The notes under the pieces are model-generated. The model was given only the letters and a program-made list of their open reading frames with translations. It did no database searches and was not told the DNA's origin. From Desmodesmus armatus (Eukaryota; Chlorophyta; Chlorophyceae; Sphaeropleales; Scenedesmaceae): a stretch of 64,000 nt of DNA. Shown here piece after piece: positions 47,997 through 57,878 of this stretch (position 1 is the first letter of the stretch; every line of letters starts with the position of its first letter). The stretch is taken from contig VIIQ02000592.1 in assembly GCA_007449985.2 (NCBI GenBank), positions 682,001-746,000 of the forward strand, read 5' to 3'. Made by a program: the position numbers and the translations under genes.

Positions 47997-49204
47997 CCCC
48001 CCCCCCCCCTGCTGATCCTGCCAGTTGTGTCATGTTGCCCACTTGCCTGTGCAAGGCCTGAAGGCATGTTAACCTGGTGCACTGTGATGCTGATTCTGAG
48101 AGTTGATTCAGACCATGCCTGGAATGTTCTGCATTGCAACCAGCACAATCGAGGCACCCAAGTGCCACTCCCAGTGCTGTCACACTGTGCAGCCCCAGCA
48201 GCATGGCAGCAGGGGCAGCGGCAGGAGCAGAGAACGATTTCAACGACACTGGCATGACTGGCACTGTCACACTACCGCACTTCGTCCTCCTCAAAGGCGT
48301 TATGAATGAGTTGTGTGAGGCTAGTGTGACCGTGGCCGTTGCGACAATTTTCCTACTTAACCCGCTTGTGCTAGGCCAGTGTAGAAGTCGAACTTGTTCA
48401 TTGGTTGCACTCGAAGGGAAAAGGGTTAACATCAGCATCAGTAGAGGGCCCAGTTACCTTTCCCTCTTCTACACGCCGAGCTCTCTCCGAGCAGGGAAGC
48501 ATCCAACAAGGTATGCTGGCTACCATAGCTGGTGTTTCACCTTCTATCGTAGCCAGTGTACCTTGCTGGGTGCCGCGCCCGTTTTCGGCAGGTGCTCGCT
48601 GTGGATGGGCAAGGTTGTTGGTTGCTTTGCGGATGTTGCTGCTCATCTTGTTCCTTACTGTGCAGCGCAATAGACATTTGCTTCGTTCTGGATGGCTACA
48701 AAACATGTGGAGCTGGAGGTGGTGAGTACAGGTACTGGCCAGCAGCAGCAGGTGCAGCAGCACATGTATGTCCTCAACTGTGCAAGTCCAGGCAGCAGCA
48801 CATGCAGTCCCATCCACACGCATGTGCATGCCTGTCTGCATGTTGCATGCCTGGGTTGTGCTGCATAGCCTGGGGTGTGGTTGGTGCCCCGGCGGGTGGA
48901 CAAACCGCCAAAGCACCGCATCACCAGGGCAGCCCCAGTTCACGAGACATACACCCCCCAGCGGCTGCTGGTTAGAAAAGCCCCCTGTATTTGCCAGGCA
49001 GTTTGTCCTGCCTGTGGCAAGGGGTCTCACGCAGGCAGATACAACTGCGTGGGCTACGCACGCCTGGGGGTACATGCTGCACGGCCTGTGGGTAACAGCA
49101 GCTCATAAAGAGCTGTGAGCACGTTGGACCCGTGCTGAGGCCTGACTGAATACACACAGTATGCACTTGCACAAGTAGCAGACATAGAAATGGCCAACTA
49201 GCCG
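47997..49204. other. Spacer with one strong hairpin; no supported gene
   Basis: CCAACAAGGTATGCTGGCTA (48503 on, arm to 48528) and its imperfect complement at 48544-48570 form a stem of about 26 bases with a 15-base loop. An open frame at 48200-48670 has no recognisable similarity and no splice support. Confidence 0.4.
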
Positions 49205-49745
49205 GGGTGGGAGTGCTGTTGGAGAGGAGGGGGGTCGGGGATAGGGAGCAGAGGCACTGCGGTGTGGGGTGGGCGGGCCAGCAGGGATAAATGCTGGTGC
49301 AGCAGCAGCAGAATGACAGATGTAGGCACTTCAAGTGCCTGAGGGTGAAGTGCTTGATGGTGGGTTGGTGATAATGGATATGCTGGGCCTTATGGTTACC
49401 CTTGGGTGGGCCATTTCTGTTCTATCAAAACATGCAGGTGCTGGATGCGTCCATGTTGCTCAATGCATGTGTTGTGTGGTGTGGACCATGTGTGCTAACC
49501 ATTCGATGTTTTCAATCACACACCGCAGCATTGTTGCAACATGCAAGTCAATTTCAACAGGTTGCCTGTTGGCGAGTGTTGCTGCCTCCTCTGCGTGTGA
49601 GTTGGGTATGACAGTGTTTTACAGTGCTTGTTCGGCTGCAGCCTCACACACACTGCATCACATTTCACCCTGGCTAAGAGTGAAGGTTGGTGGTGAAGGC
49701 TGGCTACTATTGCCTCAGCTGGTGTAGTGTGTGTGGTGGTGATGT
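49205..49745 (+). pseudogene. Decayed copy of the module gene's 3' end
   Basis: The sequence follows 45470-45995 closely (GGAGAGGAGGGGGG, CAGGGA(G/T)-rich coding end, CCAGCAGGGAT, GCAGCAGCAGCAG, ATGACAGATG, then the shared downstream DNA). The coding part is broken: GGGATGGATG of the source reads GGGATAAATG here, and the end of the frame is replaced by TGTAGGCACTTCAAGTGCCT. The similarity runs on past the stop into untranslated or spacer DNA, so this is a DNA duplication and not a retrocopy. It lacks all modules. Confidence 0.8.
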
Positions 49746-50554
49746 TTGGCTGAGCGTGGTCGGACTGGTATTCTGTCTGCCTTGGTGATGCATGCCTGGG
49801 CTGTCCTGTGCAATGTTAGCGGTAGCTGCAGGAACATGCGGCCGTCATTCTGTTCTTCATTGTTTGGGGTGTGGGTCGCGATTGAGGAGCAACTGTTGCG
49901 TGTCTGGGTTGCAAATGGTGCCCTTTTGATGTTACTAACTTTGCATCAGAGGGTCCGAGCGTCTGGGAGTGGGGTTCCATTGGCAAACAAAACTTACCTT
50001 GGACCCAAGGGTCATGACCGAGGTGATGACCGTTTTCGAGTGCAGCTTACAGATTGGCAAACATCCCCAACAACGGACGAAGAAGAACATCTGATGCGTG
50101 TGATATGCCGAGGGCCCCACCTGACGTATTTGGGCCCGAGACCAATGATCAGCATGAGATCGGGCTTTATTGCCTGTCACCATCACCAGCGCAAACACGT
50201 CAACCAATCGCAGCCCACGACGATTACAATGGCAACACGTTTGATGCTTTCCCGGGACAATTCCTTCAGGGTGACGAATTTTTGGTCGTCGCTTGTTGTT
50301 CAAGGACCAACCTTCGAGGCACCACTCGCAGTTCAGTGTTGAGTTTTGCTCAGTTCAAAGCGACCAATAGGATTGAAACTAGGTGCGACAGCACATATCG
50401 TCCATACATAGCATCGGATGACCTGCACACAGCGCAGGTAGACCGCACGCCTATGAGTCTCACAGGTAAGAGTCTGGTATCGAATGTTGATCCCCTTGCT
50501 GTGCAGCAGCACTCTGCGCCCCAGTGCTGAGGACCAATTGTGGTATGTGATTCC
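49746..50554. promoter_or_regulatory. Upstream region of the single-module gene
   Basis: The stretch 49950-50450 is less repetitive and more AT-rich than its surroundings. It contains CCAAT on the plus strand (about 50211, CAACCAATCGC, and about 50365, GACCAATAGG), a common promoter element. It most likely holds the promoter and leader of the gene starting at 50555. No coding region is supported. Confidence 0.4.
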
Positions 50555-53500
50555 ATGCCAGCGCCTACAGCCAATCTCGGATGCCCAAATGCATTGGATC
50601 ATACTACTACCAACGCCCCGCAAGGTCTTCATGACAACTACGGTCTATGCCTGTGGCAGCACAACTCAGCTGATCAACCTCTGACGGTACCTGCGACTTG
50701 CCCGCTGTGTTGTGCAGACACCGTGTCCCTGCCTGCAAAGCGCTCCAGGGACCAACACTGCGCTTCAGATGGCTCAGCAGAGGACACAGCAGCAGCACAG
50801 CACAGTCCCAGCAAGCGGCCCTTCCTGGGCACGGTTGCACCAGCACAACTACCACCATCCCCACCGACTGCAGGATTGGATGCAGAGCTGCTTCATCTGG
50901 CTCATGTTGCAGCTGCTGATGCACGCGTCAACCAACAGCAGCAGCAGCAGTTGGACAGGACCACAGCAGGCAGCTCCCACTTTGCTGGTAGGCATTTAGT
51001 TGACTCAACCGCCGACGATGCCACCCCAGAGGAGGAGGATTATGATTTTCAGGCCGCTGCATATGCAGGTATGCAACCCAGTAGATGCATACATGCCTAC
51101 ATGGAGCTCCACACATACATGGAATGCGGACGTGCTGGGCTGCTGCCTCAAGGCATGCAAGGCTTGCATGGCTACCTCGGATTCGGCCTTCCACCTCCCT
51201 GCTCGTTGCTCCCATCTGCATTTCCTGCGCCCCACTCACCACATCATATACCCCAAAACATACACAAACCAACTCCCTGCCTAACCTGAACTGCGCTGCG
51301 TCATCCGTCCCTGCGTGCCCTCCGTGCCCTCGCTTCCCACAGACATGCTGGCAGCCGCATCCGACACAGCAAACCCAGACCAGTACCAGTACCAGTATCA
51401 GTACCAAGCAGAACTCCAAGCAGCCCATTACGCGGCCGCCACCGCTACCACCGCAGCAGCAGCCGCAGGCGCCCCAGCACAGCACTACTCCCTACTCCCC
51501 GGCCAGCAGAACCCAGCTGCAGCCGCGCAGCAGTACGCAGCCGCCGCGGGACAGCAGTACCCCGGTGCCGCTATCACTGTCGGCCAGGCCTGTGAGCTGC
51601 CTTCCCTTCACCTCAAGGTCGCCCTGCGCACCTGGGCCAAACTGCGCTTCCCCTCAACATACAGGGACGGCGGGGACGACATCCTCGTCTCCGACCTCCT
51701 GCCTGACAGCAGCTGCTACTTGGAGTACCTGCGCCAGGCGGTGGAGCAGGGCCTGAAGCCGATAACAGCAAGGAAGTATGCGCAGGAGCTTCGGCTGTTC
51801 CTCAAGCAGCAGCGGCATGTGCTGGAGACCAGCACGGAGCACTACACGCAGATGCTGGAGGAGCTTGACACAACAGTAGCTGCGTTTCGGCGCGCAGAGA
51901 AGGAGCGCAAGCGGCTCATGGGTCAGCGAGCAGCAGCCACCCCTGCGCCAGGACCCCTCAGCAGCACGGGTGTGAACATGGGTGTGCTGGGTAACTCCAG
52001 TCTCAAGCAGCGCAGGAGTGGGGTGGCCAAGCGAGGCGCAGCCACCAGCGCTGCAGGGATGTCAGCGGCGAAAGCTGCTGCTCAAGGGAGCGTCGCGCAG
52101 GGCATTGCGGATGCTGCGAGTGCATTCATGCGTGGGGGCAACCTGCCGCAGGTTGATGCAGCAACGCTGGCAGCGCTGCCGCATGCCGTGCCACGTGCTG
52201 CTGCTGCAGGCGCGCGGCAGCACCAGCAGGCACCCGTGTCGACCGCACAGCAGCTGCCGGCGATGATGCAGTCAGCACAGCAGCAGCAGCAGCAGCAGCA
52301 ACAGGCGGCCTGGGGGATGGCGTCAGCACCCCTTGCAGCCGAACAGCTGTCAACACCCTTCTCAAGGCAGCAGCAGCTGGGTAGCGGATCCCATGCTAGC
52401 GACATGCTGCAGCAGCAGCAGATGGAGCCGGTGTCATGGCAAACAGCAGCACAGAGGCAGCAGTCAAACCCCAGCGGCAGCTCCGGAGGCAACACCAATG
52501 ATGCCGCACGCCCCAGGAGCAGCAGCGCTCCAAGTGCTGGGCAGCAGTTGCGCCAGCTGCATAAGGAGTATGTCATGCCCCTTGCACGCCCACCTTCTGC
52601 CTCAGCACAGCAGCAGCCAGCGGCAGAGGCAGCTGGCAGCCAGCAGGAGGCTCAGCAGCAGCACAGCAGGCACCATGCTGCTGCCAGCCTGGGCAACCAG
52701 CATGCTATGGAGGCAGCGCAGCAGGCGCCCCTGTTTGGTGATGCAGCTTCAGCTGCTGCTGTGGCCGCAGTGCTGGCAGGAGCTCCAGCTGGCACTGCTG
52801 TATCTTCGCCACGCAAGGCAGCAGCATCGGCGGCGCTGTCGCCACACACGGCAAAGCGTGTCGTAGCGGCACAGGCAGCTGCCAAAGCCGCCGCAGGTGC
52901 TGCTGCTGCGCAGGCGGCGGAAGCAGCTGCAGCTCGCGCAGCAGCAGAGGCGGCAGCGGCCGAAGCTGCTGCTGCACAAGCTGAAGCAGAGGCGGAGGCT
53001 GAAGCTGCCGCTCAGCAGCAGGAGCTGGAGCTGAGCCGTATGGCTCACTCGGCAGTCTCTGAGGCAGTGTCTTCCTCATTCACTGCTGCTGGGATTTTCT
53101 TCAAGTTGTTGGGCAAGACCCCACCCCACCCAATCTCCCCCGCGAGTGATGCTGTTGCTACTGCGCTCCCAGCAGACCACCCGGCCAGCAACACCCTGCA
53201 AGCCGCAGCTGCGGCAGCAGCGGCAGCAGCCATGCTAGGCATGCAGGCCATCAACAGCCTAGGCAGCAGCAGCGGCGGCGGCAGCTGGTTGCCAGGGTCC
53301 CTGGGGACACTAGCAGATGCTGCTGCTGCTGTCTCAGGGGAGCAGAGTGCTGTGATGACAACAGGGGTGGAGGACTTGCAGATGCTGGTAGCAGGGGCCA
53401 GGGACAGAAGGGGTGCTGCAGCAGCGTCTGCTGCCCTGAGCCTTGCAGCGCTGGGTTCAGCGGCGCTGAATGCTGCAGCAGGTGGTGGTGGGATCGGTGC

Positions 53501-54479
53501 TGGTGGGGCTGTCACTGCAGACCCACAGGGGGCTGTCACTGCAGACCCACAGGCCGGTCAGCCCTCTCGATCCGGTACTGCGGTGCCGCAGGCTGTTGGG
53601 TCTGAACAGCTGCTGTCAAGGCAACGACAACAACAACCACAGCAGCAGCAGCGGCAGAAGCAGCAGCAGCAGCAGCGCCCTGCACCGCCCCCCAGGGTCA
53701 TTACTGTGGTCACCAAAGAGGGGGGCAAGCAGGCCAAGGCAGAGCCCACTCGTCCATCTGTATCAGGTCAGGATCAGCAGCGCCAAAACAGGGACCCCAG
53801 ACAGAAGCCACAGCAGCAGCAGCTGCACAGGGATGACAACAAGCCTGATGCTGCTGGTCGCTCCAGCAGGGCGGATGCACCTGCAGCAGCAGCAGCACCC
53901 GCAGCAGCAACAGCACTAGCGGATGAATCAGAAACTCCTACAGTACGGAACCTGCGTGCCCTTGTGAAGGCAGCAACAGAGTCTGGCCTGCTGCCCAGCA
54001 ATGCAGCTGAGATGAGCCTGCCTGAGCTGACAGCAGCAGTGGCAGCAGCCTCGCAAAGGGCTGCAGCAGCATCAACACCACCACCTGAAGCCGCTGCTGC
54101 TGCCTGTAGTGCACCTGCTGCTCCTGCTGCTGCTGAAGGGTCTGGCTGGCAAGGCGGTTCAGCAGCTGCTGCAGGGCGCAGCACAGGGACTGCATCCGCA
54201 CCTGTTCTTGCACCACCTGCAGCACTACGTATCAAGGCTCCCAGCAGCAGCCCAAGGCCCCAGGGGGTTGTGCTGGCCCCAGGTCCTGCTGCAGACGGGG
54301 TGAAGAATGAGGACAGCAGCAACAGCTCCCAACAGGCTGTGCCGGTGTCGCCTGCTGGGGGGTATGGGGACATGCAGGGTGCTGCTGCAAGGTATGAGCT
54401 GCTGCTGGCAGCATCTGCTGCTCTGAGGTTCCGCCAGCAGCAGGGAGTGGGCGACGGCGGTGCAAGGGCTGCACCCTAG
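50555..54479 (+). CDS. Single-copy module protein with long Ala/Gln-rich tail, 2 exons, 1216 aa
   Basis: Exons are 50555-51068 and 51343-54479 (3651 bases, phase 1 at the junction, no frame break). After an acidic N-terminal region (ATPEEEDYDFQ) and a QYQYQYQYQ run comes one copy of the module found four times in the neighbour (about 249-365): AITVGQACE, VALRTWAKLRFPS, VSDLLPDSSCYLEYLRQAVE, GLKPITARKYAQELRLFLKQ, then a basic helix, FRRAEKERKR. The remaining 850 residues are Ala, Gln, Ser and Pro rich. They include an Ala/Glu helix region, a Gln/Lys stretch and, near the end, an ordinary helical segment (TVRNLRALVKAATESGLLPS). No enzyme motif is visible. The intact frame and ordered module argue for a working gene. 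It lies 4.9 kb downstream of its four-module relative on the same strand, so local duplication is likely. Function unknown. Confidence 0.8.
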
Positions 54480-56670
54480 TTGGCTGCTTGCCTTGCCCTG
54501 CCTTGCCGTGCGGCAGAGGAATGCTTTTGGGGCATCCAGAGCCCTGGCTTGTTGAGGTTTTTGTGATCTGTAGCACTGCGTGCTGTAGGATTGGGTTGGA
54601 TATGGTGTGTTTGGGGCGGCCGGATGCACTGAGTGTGCGGACAGGAATTTGACTTGTTGGAGCAGTCAGAAGGATGTGTGTGCGTGGGAGGGGGCCTCAG
54701 TTGGTGTGTTGATGGGTTGGTGGATGTTGAAGTGGTGGCAAGGGCCTCCTTTCTGGACTCGTGAGAACGTGGTATGCAATCATCAGGTTTTTGGTGCAGG
54801 CAGGCCTGTATAGCTGGACAGGTGTGTGGTTGTGTACAGACCCGCAATCGTTGCCCCAATGCGGGGTGTGTGTGCAGAACTGTTTACAGTCGTCACAGTC
54901 TAGGGGTTGTAGGGTGCCTACAGAGATTACCAATTGGGGTGTGGGAATGGGTCTGCCTGCAATACCCCAATGTGGGGTGGGGTGTTGGCGAGGCTGCTAT
55001 GCATGCTGTGAGACGGCTGTGCATGGGGGGTGTTTGAGCTGTGGGGCAACCGGGCTGTCAACCCAACAGGCGGCTGCAGGGCCTCAACATGAGCAAGCCC
55101 TGGCACAACAAGTAGTACTGCCTGTAGGGAGGTCGTGTGAACCTTCCTGGCGTGCGATGCTGACACTAGCAGCACTTCAAGTGGGTCATGTGCTGCATGT
55201 CGATGCATCGGCGGCCTGCGGTTTTGTCAGTTGTTTCTCCGCGTGTATGATTGAGCAGTACACGTACAGCACTTGGCGGGATTGCAAACCGACGGCTGCA
55301 GAGGTGTGTGATGTGCGCAATGAGTGTGCAGTGCATGCAAAGGGCCCCAGCTGCATTGCAGCATCAGCAGTGGGACTTGTCGTGTAGATGCGCAAGTGTC
55401 GCACTCGAAGTGTTGCAGAGAGCTGACAACTGCTGCGTGGTAGTTTGCTGTACTGTTGCACAATGCCAGTACTGCAAGACGGTGTTTGTTGCTTGTCAAC
55501 TCTCTCTCACGGCATGCAGCCAATTGCACGTGTGCGGCGTATTGCATCACCCTACTTTTACAGGGAGAGACTTTTGAGCTGGGCTCCCCAGCTCCCCAAG
55601 CAGGTTGATGCAGTATGGCGCTATACCTAGCGCCCTGCGCCCTGTACAAGGATTGCATGTCTGACTGCCCAGTGTGCGGCATGCTTTGGATGCTCCCCCA
55701 TCCTCTCCTTTTTCCTTTGTGTGTGTCACGGCATACTATTAGTTGTGTGAGTGAGTGCAGCGGGCCTCTTACGGGCTGATGAAATGCATGCATGCTTTGG
55801 CTCTTGCTTTTTTCCAAGGCAAAGTGGCTTTTGCGTCTGCTCTGGTGTTTCACATCACCGTAGCATCACATTGGCATCTGGTGTTCAACCACACAACGTG
55901 TGCACCAACGCACATCAGCAAGACTGTGGCACGGTGTCAACCACTTTTGCAGCACTTGCGGTGCATGAGCAGAGAGAAGCCTGCTGCAGGTTTGGCGACG
56001 TGTTTTTTTGTTCACCAGGCTGTCAACCTGGTGTCGTCTTCCACCATGCATGCATGCCTCTGCCTTGCATTTGCAAGACTGGTGTTGTGGCAACCCTATG
56101 CCGTGTTGAGGCTAACCAGCAGGCCTCTTTCTTCTCTATAACCAGCACACTTGTGTAGCAGGCATCCTTTCGTCTGGTTCCAACTGTGCACTGCGTCGTT
56201 GGGCGTGCAGCCCGCGCTTTTTTTGCGGCATTGTTTGCCGGGGGCATGGGTGTTGCTGTAGATGATCTGTTTTGATCTGTTACTTTATTATGAGTTGCCG
56301 TGCATGTTGCTCAGTGGCGGGAGTTGAACAAAGGTCCTTGCTACTTTTGATGCCGCTAGCTTGAAGCTTCCAGGCTTTGCAATGGATGCCGCTTGGGGTG
56401 TACCCGTGTAACTGTACAGCGCCTTGAAGTGCTTGGTTGCTGAGGCAAGACAGGCTGCCCAACACATGCAACAACGAGACATTGTGAACATCAGGTGCAA
56501 CAGCACCCACCATGGCTTGTTACTGCACAGCATCTTGAGCTGAGCACTCTGCAAGACAGCCACTGACGACCAGCTCGCTCTGCCACAGCATCATCAGTGT
56601 CGAACTCAGCAGCAGCAGGGGCAACAGCACCCCAGGCCAACACAAACCGCGCCAACGACAGTACAGGGAC
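54480..56670. other. Spacer, no supported gene
   Basis: About 2.2 kb following the single-module gene. Open frames at 54761-55387 and 55751-56158 are Cys/Leu/Ala-rich with no recognisable similarity and no splice continuity. Nothing else is supported. Confidence 0.4.
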
Positions 56671-57293
56671 CCTGCTGATGGTGTGCTGGCTGAGGGGCCG
56701 CTGCCACGTAGTACCTGATCCTGGCATGACCCCGGGTGTAGTTATAACTGTTAATTAACATTGTAGTTTGGTGGCTTTGCCAAGCATACCATGATGAGCA
56801 CCACGTAACCTTGCTATCCTGCCTACAGTTTTGGCTGCTGGGCAGCAGCGCGTCAGCACACCTGGCTGCTGCAGGACTCACTGAGTTGTGGCACAGCAGG
56901 ACTGCTGCAGGACACCCTCACAACGATGGCAGGCTTGCAGGACAAGAGCAGGCTTGGTGCAGACGGCGGCCCTAGCCCTGGGGCACAGGTGTGCAGCAGC
57001 AGCAGGGTCAGGCTGTTGCAGCTGCTGGTGCGGCCGATGCAGCTCTGATTCGCCGCCGGCTGCATGCGCTGGGTGTGTGCCTGAGCTCCCTGCCGCTGTC
57101 CTGGGGCTGCAGCAGCCCTGTGTGCACCAACCTGCAGGGCCCCACTGAGGCGGGCATCGTGCAGGGCAAGGGTCACGTGTGCAGGGGCTGCCACATGGCC
57201 CGCTACTGTGACAAGGCCTGCCAGGCAATGCACTGGAAGCACCACATACCAGTGTGCAAGGTCATTGCTGCTGCGGCAGCGGCCAAGCGGTGA
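56671..57293 (+). pseudogene. Partial copy of the MYND gene's 3' end
   Basis: Segments match the C-terminal coding region of the MYND gene at 60777-61311 in the same order and orientation: CTGCTGATGGTG and TGATCCTGGCA near 56673-56730, TTTTGGCTGCTGGGCAGCAG at 56829, then near-identity from GCAGCTCTGATTCGCCGCCG to the zinc finger. The zinc finger itself is intact (HVCRGCHMARYCDKACQAMH, then IPVC) and ends AAAAKR with a stop at 57291-57293. The piece between carries an insertion with an in-frame TAG, no start codon was found, and the rest of the gene is absent. A spliced short gene cannot be excluded, but a decayed partial duplication is more likely. Confidence 0.7.
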
Positions 57294-57878
57294 CTTTACA
57301 GCCCCCTGGGCCTTGCTTGAGGCCAACACCTTGTGTCAAACACCCTGTCGTCCAGGTGCTGGTGATTGGCACGCACTGGTCCATGCTTGGCCCACTATTG
57401 CCCTTGGGTTGAGTGATGTGGTGCCACTGGCTGTGATGTGCCTGTTTCAAGGTCTTGCTCCAGCAAGCATGCATCTGCGTATTTTTATGAGTCAGCAATT
57501 GACTCCTGATTATGTAAGGGAGCTGAAGGGGCAACCGTAACAGGGCGGGCTCACCGGAGTAAATGGTTCACTTCATCTCGATACCAAGTCTACAATCCTT
57601 CCCAGATCATTGCTGTTCCAGCTGCAGACGGTTGCAAATCGTTGCGCGCTCTTTTGTATTGCTGTACTTTCAGCCAATGCCATGAACACCCAACAGCTTG
57701 GATCAATGCAGGAACCAAATTCATCGCCTTCGTTTAACTACTAGTCGAGCTACACCCCCTGAAAGCTCCGTCTTCAGCCACAGGGAGCAGGGTGAGTAAC
57801 CGTGCTGCTTGCAGCGCATCTCTGCTGTTTGTGTAACTCCACACAATGTGTCACTGAATCAATGCTTCTGCCTGCAGC
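57294..57878. promoter_or_regulatory. Promoter and leader of the MYND gene
   Basis: A probable 5' leader intron runs from 57792 (GAGCAGG/GTGAGTAAC) to the CTGCAG ending at 57877, one base before the ATG at 57879. The sequence at 57540-57780 is less GC-rich and includes no open frame of note. Confidence 0.5.
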
